From Dyella silvae (lineage in GTDB: Bacteria > Pseudomonadota > Gammaproteobacteria > Xanthomonadales > Rhodanobacteraceae), in contig NZ_JAPJBQ010000005.1 of the NCBI RefSeq assembly GCF_026421305.1, positions 264,499-328,498 on the forward strand: a stretch of 64,000 bases of DNA, read 5' to 3'. Below, one piece after another: positions 8,477 through 16,919 of this stretch. The position numbers and the translations under genes are program-made. The notes beneath the pieces were generated by a model. That model was not told the DNA's origin, did not search any database, and saw only the letters and a list, made by a program, of their open reading frames with translations. Position 1 is the first letter of the stretch; each line of letters opens with the position of its first letter.

Positions 8477-9175
8477 TTACGCCACGAGGGACTGGTCGTA
8501 GCGGACTAGCAGCGCCGGCAGTTCGTGCAGACCGTCCAGCACCGCGTCGGGCTTATGCGTGAGCAGCTCGGCGCGACTGTAGGCGCCCGTGGTGACGGCC
8601 ACCACCAGCTCGCAAGCTGCGGCGCGGCCTTCGCGAATGTCCACCTCGGTATCGCCAACCTTGAAGACCCGCGCGGCATCGGTGACGCCGCACTCGGCCA
8701 TCAGTGCGCGGATCATGTCGGGCGCGGGGCGTCCGTGAGCGACTTGGTCCGCCGAGGTCGCCGCATCGATCAGGCCGCGTTCGCGCCAGCCGAAGCGTTC
8801 GATCAGACATTCGGCGATGTCCTGCGAGAACGCCGTGTTGAGCGCCACCTTGATGCCGCGCTGGCGCAGCCAGACGAAGGTGTCCTCGGCGCCCGCCATC
8901 GGGCGCACCGCTTCGTGGGTGCGGTAGCAGTCGAGCATGCGTTGCACGAAGTCCTCGTGCACGCGCGCCACCAGCGCATCGTCCGCCGGCAGGTCGTGCG
9001 CGGCCAGCACGGTGCGGATGGCGGCGGGCTTGGTGTAGCCCATCAGGGCGCGCAGTTCGGGCACGTCTGCGTGGCAGCCGGCCTGCGCCAGCGCCTCGCG
9101 CAGCGCCAGCGCGACCAGGTCCGGATCGTGCACCGTGGTGCCCGCCATATCGAAAACCGCCAGTTCGAACGTCAT
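8477..9175 (-). CDS. PhnX-like (phosphonatase-like) HAD hydrolase
   Basis: The 232-residue protein has the phosphonatase version of HAD motif I, 'FDMAGTT' with nucleophile Asp9, rather than the usual DxDGT. A helical cap carries 'ALMGYTKPAAIR', where Lys49 aligns with the Schiff-base lysine in the PhnX 'MGLLKIDHVR' motif. Motif IV is 'KVGDTEVDIREG'. It belongs with the TIGR03351 phosphonatase-like group, which accompanies FAD oxidoreductases in phosphonate clusters, and probably cleaves the C-P bond of an aldehyde phosphonate. The start at ATG 9175 follows GGGAGG. An upstream frame extension to 9238 is unsupported. It is mid-operon, ahead of the DUF5690 transporter. Confidence 0.85.
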   Translation of the reverse strand: MTFELAVFDMAGTTVHDPDLVALALREALAQAGCHADVPELRALMGYTKPAAIRTVLAAHDLPADDALVARVHEDFVQRMLDCYRTHEAVRPMAGAEDTFVWLRQRGIKVALNTAFSQDIAECLIERFGWRERGLIDAATSADQVAHGRPAPDMIRALMAECGVTDAARVFKVGDTEVDIREGRAAACELVVAVTTGAYSRAELLTHKPDAVLDGLHELPALLVRYDQSLVA

Positions 9176-9282
9176 ATCGCCTCCCGTGATGGAGAGGCAT
9201 GCTGACGAACGGCGATGGCGCGCCCGTGACGCGGGCACCGACAGTCGGGGTGGATTGTCTAGTCAATCGTGCCGAGCAGGGA

Positions 9283-9600
9283 TCAACCCGGGTCGCGCAC
9301 CCAGTCCAGATACGGGTGATGACCGTCCGTCACCGATACGGCGATCAGCTCCGGCAGCTCGTAGGGATGCAGGGCGACCAGCCGCTCCTTCAGCGCAGGG
9401 AAGCGCGCGGCCGTCGTCTTGATCAGCAACAGCTCCTCGCTGTCGGTCACCACCTCGCCTTTCCAGCGATAGGTGGACGCCACCGCGGGAATGCGGTTCA
9501 CGCAGGCGGCCAGGTGCTCGCCAACCAACGCCTCGGCCAGCTTCTGCGCGCTGGCGACGTCGGGGCAGGTGCAATAGCAGAGCAGGACGGGATCGGACAT
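9283..9600 (-). CDS. cutA: CutA-family divalent-cation tolerance protein
   Basis: This 105-residue protein shows the CutA pattern: 'LLCYCTCPDVASAQKLAEAL', 'LVGEHLAACVNRIP', 'STYRWKGEVV' and 'ELLLIKTTAARFPALKERL', ending near 'HPYELPELIAVSVTDG'. CutA is a trimeric cytosolic protein with a PII-like fold, first linked to copper tolerance; its biochemical role is unsettled. The start codon shares its A with the stop of the aldolase gene (TGATG), so translation is coupled. A functional link to phosphonate use is not evident. Confidence 0.93.
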   Translation of the reverse strand: MSDPVLLCYCTCPDVASAQKLAEALVGEHLAACVNRIPAVASTYRWKGEVVTDSEELLLIKTTAARFPALKERLVALHPYELPELIAVSVTDGHHPYLDWVRDPG

Positions 9601-10250
9601 CAGGGCTTGGTCGACATCAGGCCGTAGTGGGCGAATTTTTCCAGCACCTGTGTGACCTCGCCGTCGGTGAGCAGCACCGGCTTGCCGACCTGCAAGGCCA
9701 GGGCGTACTGCCTGGCCAGGGTTTCCACCTCGATGGCGCGCCACATGGCCTGCGCCAGGGTGGTGCCGGTGGCGATCATGCCGTGGTTGGCCATCAGGCA
9801 GGCCAGCCGGCCCTCCAGCGCCTGTACGACCGCGTCGGACAGGGCCTGGGTGCCATAGGTGTGGTACGCCGCGCAGCGGATCGAGTCTCCGCCGCCCACG
9901 GCGATCATGTAGTGCGCGGCGGGAATCGCCATGCGGCACATCGCCAGCGCGGTGGCATGGGGCGGGTGGACGTGGACGATGGCCTGTACGTCGGACCGGG
10001 CCACGTAGATATCGCGATGGAACCGCCACTCACTGGACGGGCGCCGTCCTGGCGCCCATTGGCCCTCGGCATCCACCAGGACGATGGCTTCCGGGGTGAT
10101 CTCTTCGTAGGGGGTGCCGCTGGGCGTGATCAGAAAACCATTGCCGCAACGGGCACTTAGGTTGCCCGAGGTGCCCTGGTTCAGCCCGGAGGCGGCCAAT
10201 CGGACGCCCTGGGCCACTAGGTCTTTGCGTAGCGTCAGCTCGTCGCTCAC
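9600..10250 (-). CDS. Class II aldolase / L-fuculose-phosphate-aldolase-like protein
   Basis: The 216 residues match the FucA/AraD/adducin family in length and motifs: 'GLNQGTSGNLSAR', 'ITPSGTPYEEI', 'PSSEWRFHRDIY' with the catalytic Glu, 'VHVHPPHATALA' and 'CLMANHGMIATG' with the zinc-binding histidines. Family members split phosphorylated sugars to dihydroxyacetone phosphate and an aldehyde, or decarboxylate/dehydrate related substrates. The substrate is not readable. It starts with GTG and has no obvious Shine-Dalgarno. It heads the leftward operon with cutA, so it may handle a carbon skeleton from phosphonate breakdown, but this is a guess. Confidence 0.85.
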   Translation of the reverse strand: MSDELTLRKDLVAQGVRLAASGLNQGTSGNLSARCGNGFLITPSGTPYEEITPEAIVLVDAEGQWAPGRRPSSEWRFHRDIYVARSDVQAIVHVHPPHATALAMCRMAIPAAHYMIAVGGGDSIRCAAYHTYGTQALSDAVVQALEGRLACLMANHGMIATGTTLAQAMWRAIEVETLARQYALALQVGKPVLLTDGEVTQVLEKFAHYGLMSTKP

Positions 10251-10332
10251 GGGCGTGCATGGCCTGGATGATGGTTCAGGCCGGCATCGTCGTCGCTCCC
10301 GTTGCGCCTGTCGATAGGGTCTTCGACCAGCT

Positions 10333-10360
10333 CGTCACCCCAGTTTTCGGTGGGATGACG
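10333..10360. repeat. Single copy of palindromic repeat family A
   Basis: A 28-nt palindrome (CGTCACCCCAG, 6-nt centre, GGTGGGATGACG) matches the family A core with two changes. It lies in the divergent gap between the aldolase gene and groES, upstream of the groE promoter. Confidence 0.7.
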
Positions 10361-10472
10361 GTGCCTTTTGGGGCCTTTCTGAGTGATAACCACCCAATTT
10401 TCTACCCGGCGGGCTCTTGAAAGCCCGGCGCCATCCCCCCATTCCAGACGACAGCCATCGGACGGGCACCTG

Positions 10473-10526
10473 TTGCAGGGGGGCTTTGCGTCGTTAGAAT
10501 TAGCACTCACCTTCGGGGAGTGCTAA
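10473..10526 (+). promoter_or_regulatory. groESL promoter with CIRCE (HrcA) operator
   Basis: A sigma-70 promoter TTGCAG (10473-10478), 16-nt spacer and TAGAAT (10495-10500) runs straight into a perfect CIRCE element, TTAGCACTC-N9-GAGTGCTAA, at 10500-10526. The operator overlaps the predicted start site. HrcA binding there would block initiation and release on heat shock. The groES ATG follows at 10602. Confidence 0.93.
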
Positions 10527-10601
10527 CAAAGCGCCAACCCAGGCGCCGCTCCGAGGTCCCATTTTCTTGTTCAACCATCCAACTGAAGCTGGAGCCCACC
10601 C

Positions 10602-12594
<1,993 letters not shown>

Positions 12595-12623
12595 GTCCAC
12601 GCCTTTCAGGCATCGCACTACGA

Positions 12624-12654
12624 GAAAACCCCGCCTTGTGCGGGGTTTTCTTTT
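12624..12654 (+). terminator. Intrinsic terminator of groESL
   Basis: A perfect 11-bp stem GAAAACCCCGC/GCGGGGTTTTC with a 5-nt loop is followed by a short T-run, 30 nt after the groEL stop. A diverged copy of the region occurs at 13961-14010. Confidence 0.95.
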
Positions 12655-12733
12655 GGATGTCCGCAATGTTGGTTTTCCGGCAAGCAGCCGTAGCCAGCGC
12701 GTAGTGAAAACTTAGAGATGTTCTGATTTTGCT

Positions 12734-12761
12734 CGTCATTCCCGCCTTCGCGGGGATGACG
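12734..12761. repeat. Single copy of palindromic repeat family A
   Basis: A palindrome with core CGTCATTCCCGCCTTCGCGG and arms matching the copies at 3637 and 5826. It lies between the convergent groEL and CadC-like genes. Confidence 0.75.
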
Positions 12762-12826
12762 GTGGTTGCTCAGACTTTCCTTAGGGATGATCAAACCATT
12801 GCGCGATCCGAAAGCGTCGCAGCCTC

Positions 12827-13729
12827 TCAATCGATAGAAGACTTCATGGCCTTGGTAACCTCGTTGGCGATGTCGTCCTGAATCATCAGCTTGTCGTCCC
12901 AGCTGCGGTCGTATGTTTCCGACCAGACGACAAAGCCATCGTCAGCACGCACCAGTCGCGCCGCAACACGCAAGGTGGTGCCTGACTTGCGCACGCTGCC
13001 ATCGAGCACATAAGCCACACCCAGTGCGTGCGCCACATCGGCAACGGTGAATTGCTTGTCTTTGTAATAGAACGAAGCGGTCGGTGCCGGTACGCGCAAG
13101 CCCGGCACCTGGCTGAGCTTGTCGATGAGCTCCTCGGTCATACCGTCTGCGAACGGCTCTTCCTTCATGTCGTCGGTGAGATCAAGAAAAGGCAGCACCG
13201 CAACGGACCGGACGTGGGGCTTCGTGCTGGCGGCCGCGGTCGTCCGGGCCGGTGGCGTCTGGCGCGTCAGCACCCAACCGGCCAGGCCGGTGATGGCAAG
13301 TACGACTGCCGCCACGATGAGCAGGCGACGCTTTGACGGGCGGGTGCTCTCAAGTGCAGGCCCGTACACAACAGGCTCCGCTGGCGCCGTCATCGGATGG
13401 CTGTCGCCCAGCGCTTCGACAGGCGCGATCAGCCGATAGCCGAGGCGCGGAACCGTGGCGATGTACATGGGCCGCTTCGGATCGTCGCCCAGCAGCCGGC
13501 GCAATGTGGCAACTGCCTGATACACCGAGTCGGGAGTCACGATGATCCCCGCCCACGCCTCGGATAACAGCTCATCGATACTCACCACCTGCCCCGCACG
13601 CTCGGCGAGACAGATCAGCAGCCGCATCATGCGCGCGTCCACCCGCACGACTTCATCGTCTCGCGACATCTGGCCCTTGGCAGGCGTCACCCGCCAGTCA
13701 CCGATGCAATAGCCCTCGATGTTGTTCAT
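12827..13729 (-). CDS. CadC-like transmembrane winged-helix transcriptional regulator
   Basis: This 300-residue one-component regulator has an OmpR-type DNA-binding domain at about 8-105 ('LLICLAERAGQVVSIDELL', 'DSVYQAVATLRRLLGDD', 'YIATVPRLGYRLI'). One membrane segment follows near 134-153 ('LLIVAAVVLAITGLAGWVL'). The periplasmic part 'SVAVLPFLDLTDD', 'PFADGMTEELIDKLSQVPGL' resembles the TolB-N-like/FlgO-like modules found in many CadC-type proteins. CadC proteins sense periplasmic conditions and bind DNA from the membrane. The gene is convergent with groEL and divergent from the DUF535 gene. Its targets cannot be inferred. Confidence 0.88.
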   Translation of the reverse strand: MNNIEGYCIGDWRVTPAKGQMSRDDEVVRVDARMMRLLICLAERAGQVVSIDELLSEAWAGIIVTPDSVYQAVATLRRLLGDDPKRPMYIATVPRLGYRLIAPVEALGDSHPMTAPAEPVVYGPALESTRPSKRRLLIVAAVVLAITGLAGWVLTRQTPPARTTAAASTKPHVRSVAVLPFLDLTDDMKEEPFADGMTEELIDKLSQVPGLRVPAPTASFYYKDKQFTVADVAHALGVAYVLDGSVRKSGTTLRVAARLVRADDGFVVWSETYDRSWDDKLMIQDDIANEVTKAMKSSID

Positions 13730-14256
13730 CCGTAACCAACCTTGCCTCGTGAGTACTGCGGGAGTTCGGTGCCTGCCAGAAGGTGCCGTATTGCCGCTCG
13801 CGAGTCCAACGACGGTGAAGAGGAAAAGAGGGCAGGGTGCTGGCGCGTAGGCCCGAAATGCACACTCATTCCCCTTTTTCTTTCTGGATCATGCCGGCAG
13901 CTGTTGTGAAGGTACGTTACAAAGGGGAGCGTTGGTCTTTCACACGGCCCGGCTGCCGTCCAGGTATCGCAATACGAGAAAGCCCGCCCCGTTTGCCGGG
14001 TTCTCTCTTTGACTGGGGTGCCCGTCACCCCGCTGAAAATTCTTTTCCTTCCGCCATTTCCACTTTTGCGCTCCCAAACGTCTTAGCTCATGTCACAGCC
14101 ATTACGCGGGTCGCGCGAGCCTTGAACGAAAGGAATCTTCAGCTAGGGGAGGAACCTCTGGACGCCGACCTGGTGTTCGCTGCTAGCGGCTGTGCCTACG
14201 CGGCACAACGCTCCCTGGAGCGCGAACTACGACTGGCGAGGCCGGAGCGCCCGCGG
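13730..14256. other. 527-bp gap upstream of the DUF535 gene, with a diverged copy of the groEL terminator
   Basis: This gap separates the CadC-like gene from the DUF535 start. The DUF535 frame stays open from 13837, but the extra residues look non-coding. The region 13961-14010 matches the groEL trailer 12607-12654: 19 of the first 21 nt (CAGGYATCGCAMTACGAGAAA) agree. The following hairpin is imperfect (AAGCCCG...CGGGTTCTCTC) and ends in CTTT. It could still terminate leftover transcription ahead of the surface-signalling genes. Confidence 0.6.
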
Positions 14257-15261
14257 ATGACTGGACAATCGGAGAGAGCTGCCACGGATGGCACCCCACA
14301 TACCTGGCTGTGGTGGCGGTCGCTGCGCGATCGTCATGATTGGGTAGGCCACCCCGGCCAACGTGCGCTGATGGCGGCGAAGTATCTGGTGCGGGCGGCC
14401 TGCGTGCCGCTGCAGCACCAGCGTTTCCTGTCGTTTCTCAACGACCACCCGTTGATGCGGGCTTGCGTGCAGTGCGATCCACGGCTGCACGAGCGGCATC
14501 TCCACCGCTTCATCAATCGCTTCTGGCATCGTGAAACGCGGCTGCGCTGCGTGCATGAGCACTATCGCCTGCTGCTGGAGCGATGGCCGGCCGAATTGTT
14601 TGAGTACGTCTACGTGCGTGGACGCGCCACGCTGGGTGAGCTGGCCCTGAAGGATGGCAGCGCCTTGCACGTGCATTTGCGTCCGCCCATCCATATGGGG
14701 TGCGAAGGCGAGCTGAGCATCGAGTTGAGTGATGCGGATCATCGGCCGTTGTATCGCCTGGTGATGACCATCATCGACGATCACACGCTCGTTATCGGCT
14801 GCATCCAGGGTCCGGACGGCGCCGATGCCCGCGAGCAGGTGCGCGCGCTGACCCGCAACCTGCACGGCATGCGGCCCAAGCAGCTGCTGATGGTGCTGGC
14901 CTATGCGTTTGCCGGGCAGTGCGGCATCGGACGCATCCTTGCCGTGGGTAAAGACGCGCATCCACTGCGCGGGCGCGATCGTTTTCATGCCGATTACGAT
15001 GCGTACTGGCAGGAGCAGGGCGGTGTTGCCATCGATGGCGGCTGGTTCCAGTTGCCGGCGACCTTGCATCACCGCACCGAAGCAGAGGTCGAGAGCAAGC
15101 ATCGCGCCGCGTTCCGCCGTCGCGCTGATCTGCGCTGGGAAGCGGTGCGGCTGCTTGGCAGGGCACTGCGTCCGGTGGCCTGGTGGCGAGACATGGCCGA
15201 GGCCGAAGCGGCGTTAGAATCGTGCTCTCCGCTCCAGGAAGTCGTTACCAGAGAAGCATAG
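14257..15261 (+). CDS. VirK/YbjX-family (DUF535) protein, paralog 1
   Basis: This 334-residue protein fits the DUF535 family, which includes Salmonella VirK and E. coli YbjX. Landmarks are 'LNDHPLMRACVQCDPRLHER', 'HRFINRFWHRETRLRC', 'LKDGSALHVHLRPP', 'ELSIELSD', 'GCIQGPDGADAREQVRALT', 'LHGMRPKQLLMVLAYAFA' and the C-terminal 'EVESKHRAAFRRRADLR'. VirK/YbjX proteins have been tied to resistance against host peptides and envelope integrity; no enzymatic activity is established. No signal peptide is seen. ATG 14257 is chosen for family length and a GGAG 10 nt upstream. The stop overlaps the GTG start of the sigma-factor gene (TAGTG), which joins it to the FecI-type cluster. A second copy is at 31946-32860. 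Confidence 0.85.
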   Translation: MTGQSERAATDGTPHTWLWWRSLRDRHDWVGHPGQRALMAAKYLVRAACVPLQHQRFLSFLNDHPLMRACVQCDPRLHERHLHRFINRFWHRETRLRCVHEHYRLLLERWPAELFEYVYVRGRATLGELALKDGSALHVHLRPPIHMGCEGELSIELSDADHRPLYRLVMTIIDDHTLVIGCIQGPDGADAREQVRALTRNLHGMRPKQLLMVLAYAFAGQCGIGRILAVGKDAHPLRGRDRFHADYDAYWQEQGGVAIDGGWFQLPATLHHRTEAEVESKHRAAFRRRADLRWEAVRLLGRALRPVAWWRDMAEAEAALESCSPLQEVVTREA

Positions 15262-15815
15262 TGAACGTGCCACTCGATGCTCCCGGTAACCCGGGCATGA
15301 ACCTCGATCCAGCCCACGCGCTGCGCATCGCGGACCTGTTCCGCGAGCACAATCGTGCGCTGGTCGCGTTCCTGCAGTGCCGGCTTAACTCCTTGTCCGA
15401 TGCGCAGGAAGTGGCGCAGGAGGCCTACGTGCGCTTGGTGATGATGGAGCGGCCCGAGCAAGTAGCGTCACTGCGCGCCTATCTGTATCGCGTCGCCTCG
15501 AACCTTGCGGTGGATCGTCTGCGCATGCGTCAGGTGCGCGAGGATCACCCGATCGATCCGCCGGATGACGACTTCCATCTGGCGCCCATTCCCGAACGAC
15601 ACGTCGCCGCCACTAACCAGTTGAACGCGCTGCACCAGGCCCTGCGCGAACTGCCTGCGAAGACCGGCCGCGCTTTTGTCATGCACGTTATCGACGGCAC
15701 CGACATCGGCGCCATCGCAAAGAACATGAAGATCAGCGAGCGCATGGTGCGCTATCACGTTGCCAACGCCCTGACGCACTGTCGGGCGCGGGTGGACGAA
15801 CCGGAGATGCCATGA
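15261..15815 (+). CDS. FecI-type ECF RNA polymerase sigma factor
   Basis: The protein has 184 residues from GTG 15261, or 172 from ATG 15297. Sigma region 2 is 'LFREHNRALVAFLQCRLN' through 'DAQEVAQEAYVRL' and 'LYRVASNLAVDRLR'. Region 4 is 'ALRELPAKTGRAFVMHVIDG' and 'IAKNMKISERMVRYHVANAL'. Such factors are held inactive by a FecR-like protein until an STN-bearing TonB receptor signals substrate binding. The next two genes are exactly those partners, and its stop overlaps the FecR start by 4 nt (ATGA). The likely target is the receptor gene at 16920. Confidence 0.93.
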   Translation: MNVPLDAPGNPGMNLDPAHALRIADLFREHNRALVAFLQCRLNSLSDAQEVAQEAYVRLVMMERPEQVASLRAYLYRVASNLAVDRLRMRQVREDHPIDPPDDDFHLAPIPERHVAATNQLNALHQALRELPAKTGRAFVMHVIDGTDIGAIAKNMKISERMVRYHVANALTHCRARVDEPEMP

Positions 15816-16801
15816 TGGCGAATACCCTGAACGAACAAACTTTGCGCGCCGCCGCCGATTGGTGGGTGCGTCTGCGCGATCCCGCTGCGACCGAACGGAC
15901 GACGGAGCAGTGGCTGGACTGGACCGACGAGGATGCCAGTCACCTGGTGGCCTTCGAACGCGTCACCGAATTGGCCGCGCGCCTTGGCGCGCTGGGCGAG
16001 GTGACGCGCGCTCGCCTGATGGCCGAATTCGCTCCCGCGCACGTACCGTCGCGCCGCTGGATACCTATGAGCGCTGCCGCGGCAGCCGTACTGCTGGTGG
16101 CCGCTGGCTACCTGAGCTGGACCCTGAGCGGAAACCGCGCGACGACGCAGCTCTACACCAGTTCGGTGGCGGCCCAGCGCGACATCACGCTGGACGACGG
16201 TTCGCGCGTGTCGCTCGGCGGCGCGACCCGCCTCACCACGCGCTACAGCCGGAACCAGCGTCAGGTGGAGCTGGCGGAAGGCGAGGCCTATTTCGAGGTG
16301 AAGCACAACGCCGGGCGTCCGTTCGTGGTGCATGCGGGCAAGCTGACCATTGAGGATATCGGCACGGCCTTCGATGTGCGCCGCACGGGCGATCGCGTCA
16401 CCATTGCCGTGGCCGAGGGCCGCGTGCGCATCGCCGATGGTGCGGGCGTTCACGACAGCCTTGAGGCCGTTGCAGGTCAGGCCGTGAGCTATGACCCGGC
16501 CCATGCCGCCATGAGCGTATCGTCCACCGACCCGGCCCGTGCCGCCGCGTGGCGCGACGCGCGGCTGGAGTTCGACAACGAGCCGCTGTCGGTGGTGGTG
16601 GCCAACATCAACCGCTATCGCAGCCATTCGCTGCGCATTGCCGATACTGACCTGCAATCGTTGACCTTTACCGGCACGGTCAAGACCGACGCCATCGACG
16701 ACTGGCTGCAGGCGCTACCGCAGGTGTTGCCGTTGCAGGTGAGCGAGGTGGGTGGGCAGACCGTGCTCTCCAGCGCTCACCACGCGCCGGTCAATCACTG
16801 A
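15812..16801 (+). CDS. FecR-family transmembrane anti-sigma factor
   Basis: This 329-residue protein has the usual three parts. A cytoplasmic N-terminal domain (about 10-70, 'AAADWWVRLRDPAAT', 'FERVTELAARLGAL') binds the sigma factor. One membrane helix lies near 87-105 ('AAAAAVLLVAAGYLSWTL'). A periplasmic FecR domain has 'QRDITLDDGSRVSLGGATRL', 'VELAEGEAYFEVKHNAGRPF' and 'IGTAFDVRRTGDRVTIAVAE'. The end, 'FDNEPLSVVVANINRYRSHS' onward, resembles the STN-like C-terminal module that contacts the receptor. It is translationally coupled to the sigma gene and lies 118 bp upstream of the receptor gene. Confidence 0.93.
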   Translation: MMANTLNEQTLRAAADWWVRLRDPAATERTTEQWLDWTDEDASHLVAFERVTELAARLGALGEVTRARLMAEFAPAHVPSRRWIPMSAAAAAVLLVAAGYLSWTLSGNRATTQLYTSSVAAQRDITLDDGSRVSLGGATRLTTRYSRNQRQVELAEGEAYFEVKHNAGRPFVVHAGKLTIEDIGTAFDVRRTGDRVTIAVAEGRVRIADGAGVHDSLEAVAGQAVSYDPAHAAMSVSSTDPARAAAWRDARLEFDNEPLSVVVANINRYRSHSLRIADTDLQSLTFTGTVKTDAIDDWLQALPQVLPLQVSEVGGQTVLSSAHHAPVNH

Positions 16802-16919
16802 GCTTAGTGCGGCGACAGCGTACCGTAAGGCTTCGCCGGCAGAACGCCCTCAAAAGGACGACACAACGCCCATCACGCGTGTCACACTGGCGGTTTTCGC
16901 TTGACGAGAAGCGAAGACC

